This document shows, in pieces, positions 41,424-52,100 of a stretch of 64,000 nucleotides of DNA. Position numbers and translations under genes: made by a program. Positions within the stretch are counted from its first letter, which is position 1. Each line of letters opens with the position of its first letter. The stretch comes from Actinoplanes sandaracinus. GTDB lineage: Bacteria > Actinomycetota > Actinomycetes > Mycobacteriales > Micromonosporaceae. The stretch covers positions 165,266 to 229,265 of the forward strand of contig NZ_JASCTH010000010.1 in the NCBI RefSeq assembly GCF_030009775.1. Direction: 5' to 3'. The notes beneath the pieces are model-generated. The model was not told where the DNA came from and ran no database searches. It worked only from the letters and a program-made list of their open reading frames with translations.

Positions 41424-43106
41424 GTGACCGATCCTGATCCCACCCTGGACAGCGACTTCGCCGCCCGGGTGCGTGCCGCTCTGGACTCCGAGGTCCGGGC
41501 GATCGTCACGGAGTCCGGTGGCGGCGCGTGGCCGCTCCTGGAGCACCGCAGGCTCGCCGAGCGGGTCAAGACGCTGGTCGCGGCGTGGCGCACCACCGGT
41601 GACGCCGGTCTGCTCGGGCACGCGGCGCGCCTGACCGGGCTGCTGCGCGACCGGCAGAATCCCAGCGGGCTGTTCCGGGGCGGCGACAACGTCGACTCGC
41701 CCCCCGACTCCGCGTTCAGCGTCAACGACCTCGCCGACGCCGCGTGGCTGCTGCGCGACGCCACCGACGAGGTCGCGCGACGGCTCGCGGACCGTCTCGG
41801 TTCCGTGCTGGCCGCGGTCACGCCGGCCTTGATCAACGGGGGTGTGCACACCCCCAACCACCGGTGGGAGCTGTCCGCGGCCCTCGCCCGCCTGCACCGG
41901 CTCGCCCCGCGGCCGGCGCTCGCGCAACGGGTCGGGCAGTGGCTGGCCGAGGGCGTCGACATCGAGGACGGCCTCTACTCCGAACGCAGCGCCAACTACG
42001 CCGCCCACGTCTCCAACCCGTCGCTGCTCACCATCGCCGAGGTCTTCGGCCGGCCGGCGCTGCTGGACGCCGTCGAGGAGAACCTGACCGCCACGCTCGA
42101 CCTGCTGTTGCCGGACGGCACCGTGGAGACGGTCCTCTCCCGTCGCCAGGACCAGCGGCATCCGATCCCGTTGCGCGCCTATCTGCTCCCGCTGCGGGCG
42201 ATGGCCGTCCTGCGGGGCCGCGGCGATCTGGCCTGGGCCGCCGGGCTCGCGCTGGACCAGGGCATTGACTCGCCGGGGTCGGCCGCCACCGCGTTGCTGC
42301 TGCACCCGGTGGTGGGGCGGGCGCTGCCGCCGCCGGTGGAGCCGGCCCGGCCGCGGCGACGGCACTTCGCCGCCGCGGGCACGCTGGTCTCCCACGGCCC
42401 GGCCACGACGGCGGTGGTGTTCGGCGGCTCCGACCACGCCCGGCACGGCCGGATCCGCTCCGGCCTGGCGAACTCGCCGACCTTCCTGCGCCTGTACGCC
42501 GGCGCCGCCGTGCTCGACAGCGTCCGCCTGTCGCGTACCTTCTTCGGGCTCGGCCCGTTCCGCTCCGACGGCCTGGCGCTGGAGAGCGGGCCGTCCGCCG
42601 TGCTCAGCGAGACCGTGTCGGCCGCCTACTACCAGCCGCTGGCCGTGCCCGACCGGGATGGCCGGGGCCGTTACGGCCTCGGCGACGACGGCCGGTTCAG
42701 CGCCGCGATGGCGTTCGGCCGGCGGCCCCGGGACGAGGTCGCTCTCACCACGGGTATCCGGGTGACGCTGACCGAGACCGGCGCCGACCTGGTGATGGAC
42801 GTGTCCGGGGCGGTGGTGGACTGGGCCCTGGAGCTCGCGTTCCGGCCCGGCGGGACGATGACCGGCGCTCGTGACCTGGGCGGCGGCCGGTGGCGGCTGG
42901 ACGCGGGCACGGCCGCCTACCGGGTGGGCGGCGACGAACTGCGCGTGACCGTCACCGAGGCCGCGGCGACGCCCGCGGAGTCGGAGCCCGGGTACCACCC
43001 GGGTGAGGAGTACGAATTCCTCGGCGGCACCGACGCGGCGGGCGGAGAACGCCTCTACGTGTCCGGAAAAGCCCCGGCGCGTCTGCGCCTGCGGATCTCG
43101 GCGTAG
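41424..43106 (+). CDS. probable (alpha/alpha)-toroid polysaccharide lyase-like protein
   Basis: A 560-residue protein with no signal peptide. The N-terminal half is helical with an aromatic/His-rich segment GGVHTPNHRWELSAALARLH and ERSANYAAHVSNPSLLTIAE, reminiscent of heparinase/alginate-lyase-like toroids; the C-terminal half is beta-rich. The family assignment is tentative. It lies between the iol operon and the sugar ABC genes behind a LacI-type operator, so a role in degrading imported oligosaccharide is reasonable. GTG 41424 is used; an upstream TTG at 41385 is possible. Confidence 0.72.
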   Translation: MTDPDPTLDSDFAARVRAALDSEVRAIVTESGGGAWPLLEHRRLAERVKTLVAAWRTTGDAGLLGHAARLTGLLRDRQNPSGLFRGGDNVDSPPDSAFSVNDLADAAWLLRDATDEVARRLADRLGSVLAAVTPALINGGVHTPNHRWELSAALARLHRLAPRPALAQRVGQWLAEGVDIEDGLYSERSANYAAHVSNPSLLTIAEVFGRPALLDAVEENLTATLDLLLPDGTVETVLSRRQDQRHPIPLRAYLLPLRAMAVLRGRGDLAWAAGLALDQGIDSPGSAATALLLHPVVGRALPPPVEPARPRRRHFAAAGTLVSHGPATTAVVFGGSDHARHGRIRSGLANSPTFLRLYAGAAVLDSVRLSRTFFGLGPFRSDGLALESGPSAVLSETVSAAYYQPLAVPDRDGRGRYGLGDDGRFSAAMAFGRRPRDEVALTTGIRVTLTETGADLVMDVSGAVVDWALELAFRPGGTMTGARDLGGGRWRLDAGTAAYRVGGDELRVTVTEAAATPAESEPGYHPGEEYEFLGGTDAAGGERLYVSGKAPARLRLRISA

Positions 43107-43139
43107 GTCAATTAAGTAAACCTATGAATTAACAAGTCG

Positions 43140-43168
43140 TTGACGAGGTAAGCGCTTTCCTCTAACGT
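43140..43168 (+). promoter_or_regulatory. sigma-70-type promoter with internal LacI-type operator
   Basis: TTGACG (43140-43145), a 17-base spacer and TAACGT (43163-43168) form a textbook promoter before the binding-protein gene. The operator GTAAGCGCTTTCC (43148-43160) fills the spacer, so repressor binding would exclude RNA polymerase. Confidence 0.75.
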
Positions 43169-43206
43169 CCGTCGCCACGAGAAGACATTTCATCGAGGAG
43201 ATAGTC

Positions 43207-44484
43207 ATGGGCATTTCGGCAACCGTCCGGAAGGGGTACCTGGCAGCGGGAGTCGTCGCCGTTCTCGCTCTCGGCGCCTGCTCTTCCGGTTCTGACAGCG
43301 CCTCCGGTGACGCCAAGAGCATCACCTTCTGGTTCTCCACCTCGGCCCAGGCTCAGGGTTACACCGACCTGGCCAAGGAGTTCGAGGCCAAGGAGGGCAT
43401 CAAGGTCGAGATCGTCAACGTCCCCAACGAGGGCTACCAGGACAAGCTGCGGCAGGCGGCGCAGGCGAACTCGCTGCCCGACACGGCCAGTGTGCCCTCG
43501 ATCGACACTCTCTGGGTCAACCAGCTCCAGGACCTGAGCAGCATCGCGAACGCGGAAGCCAACAAGATCAACAAGGATCTGATCACCGCTCAGGACAGCA
43601 AGGTCCTCGCCATCCCCTCGGACGTGACCGCGGCGGGGCTGTTCATCAACAAGAGCCTGTTCGACAAGGCGAAGGTCGCCTACCCCACCGACCCCAGCCA
43701 GACCTGGACCTGGGACGAGTTCCTGGCCGCGGCCACGAAGGTGCGCACCGCCGCCAACGCGAAGTACGACCTCGTCTACGACAACTCGCCCGCCCGGATC
43801 CGTTCCTGGATCTACACCCACGGCGGCAAGGGCTTCCAGCTCGCTCCGGACACCACGTTCGCCGCTCCGGACGCCACCACCGTCCAGGCGCTCGCCGACT
43901 TCGCCAAGCTCAACGACGACAAGGTGATGCCGAAGTCCGTCTGGACCTCCGGCGCCGACCCGAACGCCCTGTTCAAGAGCGGCCAGGTGGTCGCCTACTA
44001 CTCCGGCGTCTGGCAGGTCGCCGACTTCGCCAAGGGAATCACCGACTTCGAGTGGGCCAGTGTCCCCACCCCGGCCCAGCCGGTGCACGCCACCGACATC
44101 AACCTCGGTGGCAAGGTGGTCGCCTTCAACAACGACAAGGCCGCGGCCGGCAAGAAGTGGGTGGACTTCATCTTCCAGCCCGCCAACTACACCAAGCTCG
44201 CCCAGACCAACGGCTACCTGCCGATCGAGTCCGGTCTCACGCTGAACTACCCGTTCGAGAAGCAGGCCGCGAAGGACGCGTTCGCCCTGTACATCAAGGA
44301 GATGGAGATGGCCGACCCGATCTCCGCGTCGGGGCAGGCGAACCTGACGAAGCTGCTGCTGGCCGGCAAGTCCATCCAGGAGGACCCGACCAAGGCGGAG
44401 ATGGCGAAGTTCATCAACGGCGAGCAGGACGTCCAGAAGACCGTCGACAACATCGTCGCCGGGCTCAACCAGCAGATCGGCTAG
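43207..44484 (+). CDS. ABC sugar transporter solute-binding lipoprotein
   Basis: A 425-residue family-1 extracellular binding protein. The signal ends in a lipobox LALGAC, so Cys24 is lipidated and the protein is tethered outside the membrane. Segments such as ITFWFSTSAQAQGYTDLAKE, TWTWDEFLAAATKVR and LFKSGQVVAYYSGVWQVADF match maltose/oligosaccharide-type binding proteins. It is the first gene of the transporter operon and carries a LacI-type operator. The sugar is unknown; the GH38 gene downstream hints at mannosides. Confidence 0.93.
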   Translation: MGISATVRKGYLAAGVVAVLALGACSSGSDSASGDAKSITFWFSTSAQAQGYTDLAKEFEAKEGIKVEIVNVPNEGYQDKLRQAAQANSLPDTASVPSIDTLWVNQLQDLSSIANAEANKINKDLITAQDSKVLAIPSDVTAAGLFINKSLFDKAKVAYPTDPSQTWTWDEFLAAATKVRTAANAKYDLVYDNSPARIRSWIYTHGGKGFQLAPDTTFAAPDATTVQALADFAKLNDDKVMPKSVWTSGADPNALFKSGQVVAYYSGVWQVADFAKGITDFEWASVPTPAQPVHATDINLGGKVVAFNNDKAAAGKKWVDFIFQPANYTKLAQTNGYLPIESGLTLNYPFEKQAAKDAFALYIKEMEMADPISASGQANLTKLLLAGKSIQEDPTKAEMAKFINGEQDVQKTVDNIVAGLNQQIG

Positions 44485-44546
44485 GACCGCGGCGTACGGG
44501 CCCCGTCCTCGCGACGGGCCCGTACCGCTGGGAAGGAAATCGAACC

Positions 44547-45428
44547 ATGGTCCACAAGGTCCGCAAAGCCCGGTACGTCGGGGCGCCCCTGCTGATGATC
44601 TCGGTCAACCTGTGCCTGTTCGCGCTGTTCTTCATCTGGCCGGCCTCGATCGGGCTGGGCTACTCCTTCACCAGCTACACCGGTGTCGGCACAGCCCCGT
44701 TCGTGGGCCTGGACAACTACGAACGACTCAGTGGCGACCCGGCGTTCTGGGCCGCGCTCTGGCGGACCCTGATCTACACCGGCAGCGTCGTCCCGCTCAC
44801 CTTCGTGGCGTCGCTCGGCACCGCCTACCTGCTGGTGAGCCCGTACAGCAAGGGCAAGACCATCGCCCGGGTGGTCTTCTTCCTGCCGTGGCTCATCTCG
44901 CCGATCATCGCCGGCGTCATCTGGCGGTGGATGTTCGGGGAGAACTTCGGCCTGGTCAACTTCGTCCTCGCGAAGTTCGGCATCGCCGCCGTCCCGTGGC
45001 AGTCCAACGCCGACCTGTCGCTGATCGTCGTGATCATCGCCGCGACGTGGATGGGCACCGCCTTCAACATGCTGCTGTTCATCGCGGCCCTCAAGAACGT
45101 GCCGGTCTCCTACTACGAGGCCGCCGACCTCGACGGGGCCGGTGCCTGGCAGAAGTTCCGCCGGATCACCCTGCCGGCCATCGCGCCGACCTCGTTCATC
45201 GTCGTGCTGCTCAGCACCCTGCACACGATGAAGGAGTACGGCCTGTTCGTCGCGCTGAACGCCGGTGGCCCCGGCACCGCCAACAACCTGATCGTCCAGT
45301 ACATCTACACGACCGGCTTCAAGCGGGCGCAGATCGGCTACGCGAGCGCGGCGTCGTTCGTGCTCCTGCTGATCCTCGCTCTCATCGCCGTCGTGCAGTT
45401 GATGGCCAACCGCCGCAAGGGAGCCTGA
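44547..45428 (+). CDS. ABC sugar transporter permease, MalF-like
   Basis: A 293-residue permease with six membrane helices and the EAA loop YYEAADLDGAGAWQKFRRIT that docks the ATPase. It has LDNYERLSGDPAFWAALWRT, a common opening of the first subunit in CUT1 importers. AAGGAA precedes the ATG. It pairs with the next gene product; no ATPase gene is nearby. Confidence 0.93.
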   Translation: MVHKVRKARYVGAPLLMISVNLCLFALFFIWPASIGLGYSFTSYTGVGTAPFVGLDNYERLSGDPAFWAALWRTLIYTGSVVPLTFVASLGTAYLLVSPYSKGKTIARVVFFLPWLISPIIAGVIWRWMFGENFGLVNFVLAKFGIAAVPWQSNADLSLIVVIIAATWMGTAFNMLLFIAALKNVPVSYYEAADLDGAGAWQKFRRITLPAIAPTSFIVVLLSTLHTMKEYGLFVALNAGGPGTANNLIVQYIYTTGFKRAQIGYASAASFVLLLILALIAVVQLMANRRKGA

Positions 45429-45429
45429 C

Positions 45430-46317
45430 ATGGCCATCGCCACCCGGCCGCCCGCGCTGCGGCGGACGAAGCCGAACGCGCGTCCCGGAAGCCGTACCGG
45501 CGACCTGGCCCGCAAGATCGCTGCCAGCTCGGTCATGTGGCTGCTGGTCGTCGCCTACGGCTTCCCGACCCTGTGGTTCGTGATCAGCTCGTTCAAACCG
45601 GCCGGCAAGCTGTTCTCCTACCCGCTGACGTTCTTCCCGGAGAACCCCACCATCGACGGTTACGTCGAGGCCTGGACGAGCTTCGACTTCGCCCGGTACT
45701 TCATCAACACGCTGCTGGTCGCGGTCGCCGCCACCCTGCTCACCATCGTGGCCAGCGCCGCCGCCGGGTACGCCCTGGCCAAGTACCAGAGCTGGTGGCT
45801 CAAGATCTTCGCGGTCTGCATCCTGCTCACCACCATGCTGCCGGGCGAGACCATCCTGGCCCCGCTGTTCCTGGTGGTCCGCAACCTCGGCCTCTACAAC
45901 AGCCTCAGCGGTGTGGTCGTGCCCGCCGTGATCACCGCGACCGGCACCTTCATGTTCCGCCAGTTCTTCGTCACCGTGCCGAACGACCTACTCGAAGCCG
46001 CCCGCATCGACGGCTCCGGCGAGATCTCCACCTTCATCCGCATCATGATGCCGCTGGCCAAGCCGATCATCCTCACCCTGGCGATCTTCTCGTTCCAGTG
46101 GCGCTGGAACGACTACCTCTGGCCGCTGATCATCCTCAACGACCCCAACCAGTTCACCCTCCAGATCGGTGTCGCCAGCATCATCGGCGCCCAGAACGTG
46201 AACTGGTCGGTCCTGCTCGGCGCCTCCGTGATGTCGATGGTCCCGCTGGTGGCCATCTACCTCGTGTTCCAGAAGTACGTGATGAACGCCGACATCAACG
46301 CCGGCCTCAAAGACTGA
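45430..46317 (+). CDS. ABC sugar transporter permease, MalG-like
   Basis: A 295-residue permease with six helices. The EAA loop is LLEAARIDGSGEISTFIRIM, and the WRWNDYLWPLIIL segment is typical of the second CUT1 permease. It starts two bases after the stop of the previous permease. In actinomycetes such importers often share the MsiK ATPase, which would explain the missing ATPase gene here. Confidence 0.93.
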   Translation: MAIATRPPALRRTKPNARPGSRTGDLARKIAASSVMWLLVVAYGFPTLWFVISSFKPAGKLFSYPLTFFPENPTIDGYVEAWTSFDFARYFINTLLVAVAATLLTIVASAAAGYALAKYQSWWLKIFAVCILLTTMLPGETILAPLFLVVRNLGLYNSLSGVVVPAVITATGTFMFRQFFVTVPNDLLEAARIDGSGEISTFIRIMMPLAKPIILTLAIFSFQWRWNDYLWPLIILNDPNQFTLQIGVASIIGAQNVNWSVLLGASVMSMVPLVAIYLVFQKYVMNADINAGLKD

Positions 46318-46325
46318 GGGAAGAC

Positions 46326-48044
46326 ATGACCACCCTGAGCCGCCGCACCCTGCTCGGCGCCGCCGCAGCCGGCATCGCCGCCCCCCTGATGAGCCGATCC
46401 GCGCTGGCCGCCGAGGTCAACGCCGCGACCAAGGCCTTCGTCGACGACTACAAGAGCAACATCACCGCCAACCTGACCGCCGACACCAACGCCGCCGTCC
46501 GCATCCTCAGCGGTGTCCAGGCCTACTGGCAGACCGGCGCGACCTGGAACACCGGCACCGCGCTGGCCCCGGCCGTGCTCCGCGCCAACATGCGGTTCTG
46601 CGAGACCCGTACCGCGTCCCGCACCGCCGCCGAGGGCGCCCGCGCCTTCGTCGTCGACCGGCAGCACCAGAGCTACGCCGTGATCGCCGGCCTCGGCCCG
46701 TGGGCCGGCGCCTACCGGAGCGCCGCCCTCGCCGTCACCGGCATCACCGAGGCCCCGGCCACCACCCCGCCGACCACGGTCAGCGACGCCGTCCCGGCGG
46801 GCGCCCCGGCCGGTTCGGCGCTCGGCGCCGGCTCACCCACCTCGGCGCTCGGCGCGGTGGTGAACCTGGTCAACACGGTCCGTGGCGCCTGGTCCTCCAG
46901 CAACCCGAGCAAGTTCGCCGTCCAGTACCCGCGCCCCTGGCGGACGACGACCGACAGCACGGTCGTCGACACCGGCGCCGTCGACGAGTTCGGCTACCCG
47001 GTCTACCGGTCCAAGGTCGTGGTCGTCCCGCAGTTGCTGCGCCAGCGCAGTCTCGTCCCGGCCGACGACGGCGGCTTCCCCAGCGGCCACACCAACGCCC
47101 TGCACCTGGCCGCGCTCGCCTTCGCCTACGCGTTCCCGGAGCGCTTCCAGGAGCTGGTCACCTGCGCCTTCGACCTGGCCGACACCCGCATCACGGCCGG
47201 CATGCACTCGCCGCTCGACGTGGTCAGCGGCCGCATCCTGGCGACCGCGCTGACCGCCGCGATCCTCAACGACCCGGCCAACGCCGCGCTCAAGGCCGCC
47301 GCCCGCGCGCAGGCCGCAGGCTTCCTCGCGGCGAACCCGGGCGACGGCGCCGACGCCTACGCCGACCGGGCCGCCAACCGCGGGAGCGTCCTGCCCCGGC
47401 TCACCTACATCCTGCCCCGCACCGGCCGTGACCAGCCGCTGACCGTCCCGGCGGGCGCCGAGGTGCTGCTGGAGACCCGCCACCCGTACCTGACCGCCGC
47501 CCAGCGCCGCGCGGTGCTGCGCACCACCGCTCTGCCCGCCGGATACGCCCTGCTCGACGGCCCGGAACAGTGGGGCCGCCTCGACCTGTTCAAGGCCGCC
47601 GACGGCTACGGCGCGTTCGAGAGCGACGTGGACGTGACCCTCGACGCGATCGCCGACGTGTGGCGCAACGACATCACCGGCCCGGGCGGGCTCACCCTGC
47701 GCGGCACCGGCACCCTCACCCTGACCGGCGCCAACCGGTTCCGGGGCGCGGTCCGCGTTCTCGGCGGCGTCCTGTCCGCCGGCTCCGCGACCGCTCTCGG
47801 CGCCGGTGACGTCGAGGTCGCCGGCGGCACGCTGCGCTGCCGGCCGAGGACGAGCGCCGGCGGCACCGTCACGATCGGCGCGGACAGCACCCTGGAGATC
47901 GTCGCCGACGCCCCGTGCGGCCTCGTCCCGGTCCTCACCGGCAAGCGCGTGACCGGGCGGTTCGCCAAGGTCATCGCACCCGGGCACCGCGCCGAGCCGG
48001 TCTACACCCGTACCGCCGTCCTGGCCCGAATCAGCCGGGCATGA
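46326..48044 (+). CDS. Tat-exported PAP2-type acid phosphatase with beta-strand C-terminus
   Basis: A 572-residue exported protein. The twin-arginine signal (SRRTLLGAAAAGIAAP) ends near SALAAEV. The PAP2/haloperoxidase-type motifs are PSGHTN (252-257) and RITAGMHSPLDVVSGR, giving the catalytic His-x-x-x-Asp pair. The last 130 or so residues have GPGGLTLRGTGTLTLTGANR and GVLSAGSATALGAGDVEVAG, an autotransporter-associated beta-strand repeat unusual in Gram-positives. It starts nine bases after the permease stop, so it is in the sugar operon; removal of phosphate from a phospho-sugar or phosphomannan before uptake is possible. Confidence 0.88.
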   Translation: MTTLSRRTLLGAAAAGIAAPLMSRSALAAEVNAATKAFVDDYKSNITANLTADTNAAVRILSGVQAYWQTGATWNTGTALAPAVLRANMRFCETRTASRTAAEGARAFVVDRQHQSYAVIAGLGPWAGAYRSAALAVTGITEAPATTPPTTVSDAVPAGAPAGSALGAGSPTSALGAVVNLVNTVRGAWSSSNPSKFAVQYPRPWRTTTDSTVVDTGAVDEFGYPVYRSKVVVVPQLLRQRSLVPADDGGFPSGHTNALHLAALAFAYAFPERFQELVTCAFDLADTRITAGMHSPLDVVSGRILATALTAAILNDPANAALKAAARAQAAGFLAANPGDGADAYADRAANRGSVLPRLTYILPRTGRDQPLTVPAGAEVLLETRHPYLTAAQRRAVLRTTALPAGYALLDGPEQWGRLDLFKAADGYGAFESDVDVTLDAIADVWRNDITGPGGLTLRGTGTLTLTGANRFRGAVRVLGGVLSAGSATALGAGDVEVAGGTLRCRPRTSAGGTVTIGADSTLEIVADAPCGLVPVLTGKRVTGRFAKVIAPGHRAEPVYTRTAVLARISRA

Positions 48045-49153
48045 GCGCGCCACGGGTGGTGCTGGCCGGCGCGCACGGCCACGGGCGCGGCTATCTCGAC
48101 CAGCTCGCGAAACTGCACGCGACGGGCCGGGTGCGGTTCGTCGGCGTCGCCGACCCCCGGCCGCTCTGCATCGAGGAGCGGGCCGTGGCCGGCGACGCGG
48201 CGTGGTGCCCGGACGCGGTGACCCTGTTCGAGGCCACCGCCCCCGACCTGGTCGTGCTCTCCACGCCGGTGCACACGCACGTCGCGCTGGCCGAGGCGGC
48301 GATGCGGGCCGGCGCGCACCTGCTGCTGGAGAAGCCGGCCGCGCCGACGCTCGCCGGGCTCGACCGGCTGCTGACCCTCCAGCGGGAGACCGGCCGCACC
48401 GTGCAGGTCGGTTTCCAGGCGTTCGGGTCCGGCGCCGTCAGCGAACTGCGGCGCCGCGTCAATGCCCGGGAACTCGGCGAGATCCGCGCCATCGGGGCCA
48501 CCGGGCTCTGGTGGCGCGGGGAGGCCTACTGGAACCGGGCCGGGTGGGCCGGGCGCCGCTGTCTCGACGGCCACGACGTCAACGACGGCGCGCTGACCAA
48601 CCCGTTCGCGCACGCGGTCGCGCTCGCGATCACCGTCGACGGCTCCGGCGGCGACCAGCCGGTCCAGCGGGTCGAGCTGGACACCTACCGGACCCGGGCG
48701 GTGGAGGCGCACGACACCGGGAGCGCCCGCGTCCGCACCGCCCGCGGCACCCTGGCGACGATCGCGGTGAGCCTCTGCGCCGAACCGGAGGCCGAACCGG
48801 TGGTCACCGTCTACGGCACCCGTGACAGCGCCGAACTGCGCTACACCGAGGATCTGCTGGTCACCGCGGGCGGCGTGACCCGGCACGCCCGTACCGATCT
48901 GCTGGAGAATCTGATCGGTCATCTCGCCGACCCCCGCGTCGCGCTGTTGGTGCCGCTCGCCGACACCCTCGGGTTCACCCAGGTCGCCGAGGCGGTCCGG
49001 CACAGCCCCGCCCCGGCCGAGGTCGACCAGGCGGAACTCGGGGACCTGGGCGAGCTGACCCGGCGGGCCGCCGCCACCGGCCACCTCTACCGCGAACTCG
49101 GCGCCGGCTGGGCGCGGGCCGACCCGTTCACCTGGACCCCGGAAGGCGCCTGA
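48041..49153 (+). CDS. Gfo/Idh/MocA-family oxidoreductase
   Basis: A 370-residue NAD(P)-dependent sugar oxidoreductase. It begins VVLAGAHGHGRGYLDQL (Rossmann loop), has LLLEKPAAPTLAGLDRLLTL with the catalytic Lys and HDVNDGALTNPFAHAVALAI with the active-site Asp/His region. ATGA and TGATG overlaps tie it to the phosphatase before and the GH38 gene after. The substrate is probably a sugar released by the locus. Confidence 0.9.
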   Translation: MSAPRVVLAGAHGHGRGYLDQLAKLHATGRVRFVGVADPRPLCIEERAVAGDAAWCPDAVTLFEATAPDLVVLSTPVHTHVALAEAAMRAGAHLLLEKPAAPTLAGLDRLLTLQRETGRTVQVGFQAFGSGAVSELRRRVNARELGEIRAIGATGLWWRGEAYWNRAGWAGRRCLDGHDVNDGALTNPFAHAVALAITVDGSGGDQPVQRVELDTYRTRAVEAHDTGSARVRTARGTLATIAVSLCAEPEAEPVVTVYGTRDSAELRYTEDLLVTAGGVTRHARTDLLENLIGHLADPRVALLVPLADTLGFTQVAEAVRHSPAPAEVDQAELGDLGELTRRAAATGHLYRELGAGWARADPFTWTPEGA

Positions 49154-52100
49154 TGAGGATCACCGCGATCGAGGGCACCGATCTCTTCCTCGGCCCGGCC
49201 GCGGCGCCCCGGCAGGTCGTGCGGGTCACCGTCACCGCCACCGCGGCGACAGAGCCTCTGCGGGTACGGGTGGAAGGGCCGACCGTCCGCACCCCCGAAG
49301 CCGCGACGACCCCCGCCCTGGCCGCCGGCGAGCAGCAGACCGTCGAGGTCGGAGTGCACGTGGCGGCGCCGGCCGGCGAGGGCTCCCCGCACCGGGTCAC
49401 CGCGATCCTCGACACCGCCGACGGCCCGGTCACCGCCGACGGCGAGATCCGTGCCGCCGCCACCGGCTGGACCATGTGGATGGTCTCGCACTTCCACTAC
49501 GATCCGGTCTGGTGGAACACCCAGCGCGGCTTCACCGAGCTGTGGCAGCAACTGCCCGACGTGCCGAAGGCCGACAAGCTGCGGCCGCCGTTCGTGCGGA
49601 CCGCGTTCGACCTGGTCCGGGCGCACATCGACGCGGCCCGCCACGACGACGACTACCGGTTCGTGCTCGCCGAGATCGACTACCTGAAACCGTACTGGGA
49701 CGTGTTCCCCGACGACCGCGCCGACCTGCGCCGCATGCTGCGCGAGGGACGCGTCGAACTGGTCGGCGGCATGTACAACGAGCCCAACACCAACCTGACC
49801 CATCCCGAGTCGACGATCCGCAACACCGAACTCGGCGTGGCCTATCAGCGCGACGTGCTCGGCGGCGACCCGAAGACGGCGTGGATGCTCGACGTCTTCG
49901 GCCACGACCCGGCGTTCCCCGGCCTGATGGCCGACGCCGGCCTCACCTCCAATTCCTGGGCGCGCGGGCCGTTCCACCACATCGGCCCGCGGCGGCACAC
50001 CGGCGACATCACCCGGATGCAGTTCCCCAGCGAGTTCGAGTGGATCTCCCCGAGCGGGCGGGGCCTGCTCACCGCCTACATGGCCAACCACTACGTGGCC
50101 GGGTGGGACGTCGAGCGCAAGGAGACCCTGGAAGAGGCCCTCGCCGAGGCCTACCACCAGTACCGGGAACTGCGGAAGGTCGCCGCCACCCGCAACGTCA
50201 TGCTGCCGGTCGGGCACGACCACAACATCCCGTCCCGCTGGTGCACCGAGATCCACCGGGAATGGGCGCGACGCTACGTGTGGCCGCGGTTCACGATGGG
50301 ACTGCCGCGGGACTTCTTCGCCGCGGTCCTCGCCGAGAGCCCCCGGCTGTCGCCGCAGACCCGGGACATGAACCCGGTCTACACCGGCAAGGACGTCTCC
50401 TACATCGACACCAAACAGGCGCAGCGGGCGATCGAGACGATCGTCCTGGACGCGGAACGCCTCGGCACCCTGGCCGCCCTGCTCGGCACCGGCTATCCCG
50501 CCGACGCCCTGGACAAGGCGTGGCGGCTGCTCGCCTACGGCGCCCACCACGACGCGGTCACCGGAACCGAGTCCGACCAGGTCTATCTCGATCTCCTGGC
50601 GGGCTGGCGGGAGGCCTACGAACTGGGCGTCACCGCCCGGCGGACCGCGATCGGCGCGCTGGCGGCACGGGCCGACACCAGCGGCGCCGGACAGGCCGTG
50701 CTGGTCGCCAACCCGCTGTCGTGGCAGCGCGACGGCATCACCCGGATCGACCTGGACTATCCGGCGCCCGGCCCGCGCACGCTGACCGTGTCCGGCCCCT
50801 CCGGCGCGCCGGTGCCCGCGGTCGCCGAGACGCTGACCCGGCACCCGGACGGCACGATCGCGACGGCCACCCTGTCGGCCGCCGTCCGCGACGTTCCCGC
50901 CCTGGGCTACCAGGTGCTGCACATCAACCCCGGCGACGACGCGCCGGTCACCGTCTGGCGCGACACGCCAGGAGCCCCCGTGATCGCCAACGACACCTTC
51001 GAGGTACGGGCGGACCCGTCCCGCGGCGGGGCGCTGACCAGCATCGTCGACCTGCGGACCGGCCGGCAGCTGCTGCGGCCCGGTGGCCTCGGCGGCGAAC
51101 TGGCCGTGCAGGAGGAGTACGCCGAGCACCCGCACTGGGGTGAGGGGCCGTGGCACCTGCTGCCGAAAGGGCCCGGCCGCGGACTCGACGGGCGGCCCGC
51201 CGAGGTGCGGGTCTCGCACAGCGCGATCGGCAGCCGGCTGGTCAGTGTGACCGGGATCGACGACCTGCGGATCACCCGCGAGGTGCTGCTGCCGCACGGC
51301 GCCGACCGGATCGAGTTCCGGACCCATGTGGACGGGTCGATCGGGCAGGACCGGCTTCTGCGCGTACGCTTCGATCTCGATCTTCCCGGCGCTCTGCCGG
51401 TCTCCGAGGTGGGTTTCGCGGCCATCGGCCGCTGTTTCGGCTTCCCCGACGCGGACGCCGCCGAGAACCTGTGGACGCTCGACAACCCGGCGCACACCTG
51501 GGCCGGACTGTCCGCCACCGTCCGGCTCCAGTTCGACGGCGGCGCCCGGATCGCGATCGGCGTCGCCGAGGTGATCAGCGACGACGACATCCGCGACCTG
51601 CTGATCGCGCTGGTCCGGCAGGGCGTCACGGCGACCGGCACCCGGCCGGACGGGCACCGGTACGGCGACCTCGACGTCGACTCGAACCTGCCGGACGTGC
51701 GGATCGTGATCGGCGAGAACGCCTTCGCCGCGTCGGTGCTCGCCGCGGCGGGGCCCGAGTACCCGGCCCTGCTGGCCGCCACCGGCCGCGTCTTCGTGCC
51801 CGCCGCGGGCGACGGCCTGCCGGTGCTCGTCGTCGCCTCCGGCGGCCTGCCCGCCCTGATCGCCGACCTCGACGACGCCGTCATCCGCGTCCCGCAGACC
51901 GTGACCGCCGCGTTCGCGGACTACTCGGCCGCGCTGGTAAACCACGGCACCCCCGGGTTCGTCGCGAGCCGGGACGGCTCGCTGTACCTGTCGCTGATGC
52001 GCGCCTGCACCGGCTGGCCCAGCGGCGTCTGGATCGACGGCCCCCGCCGCACCGTTCCCGACGGATCCGGGTTCGCATTGCAGCACTGGACCCACACGTT

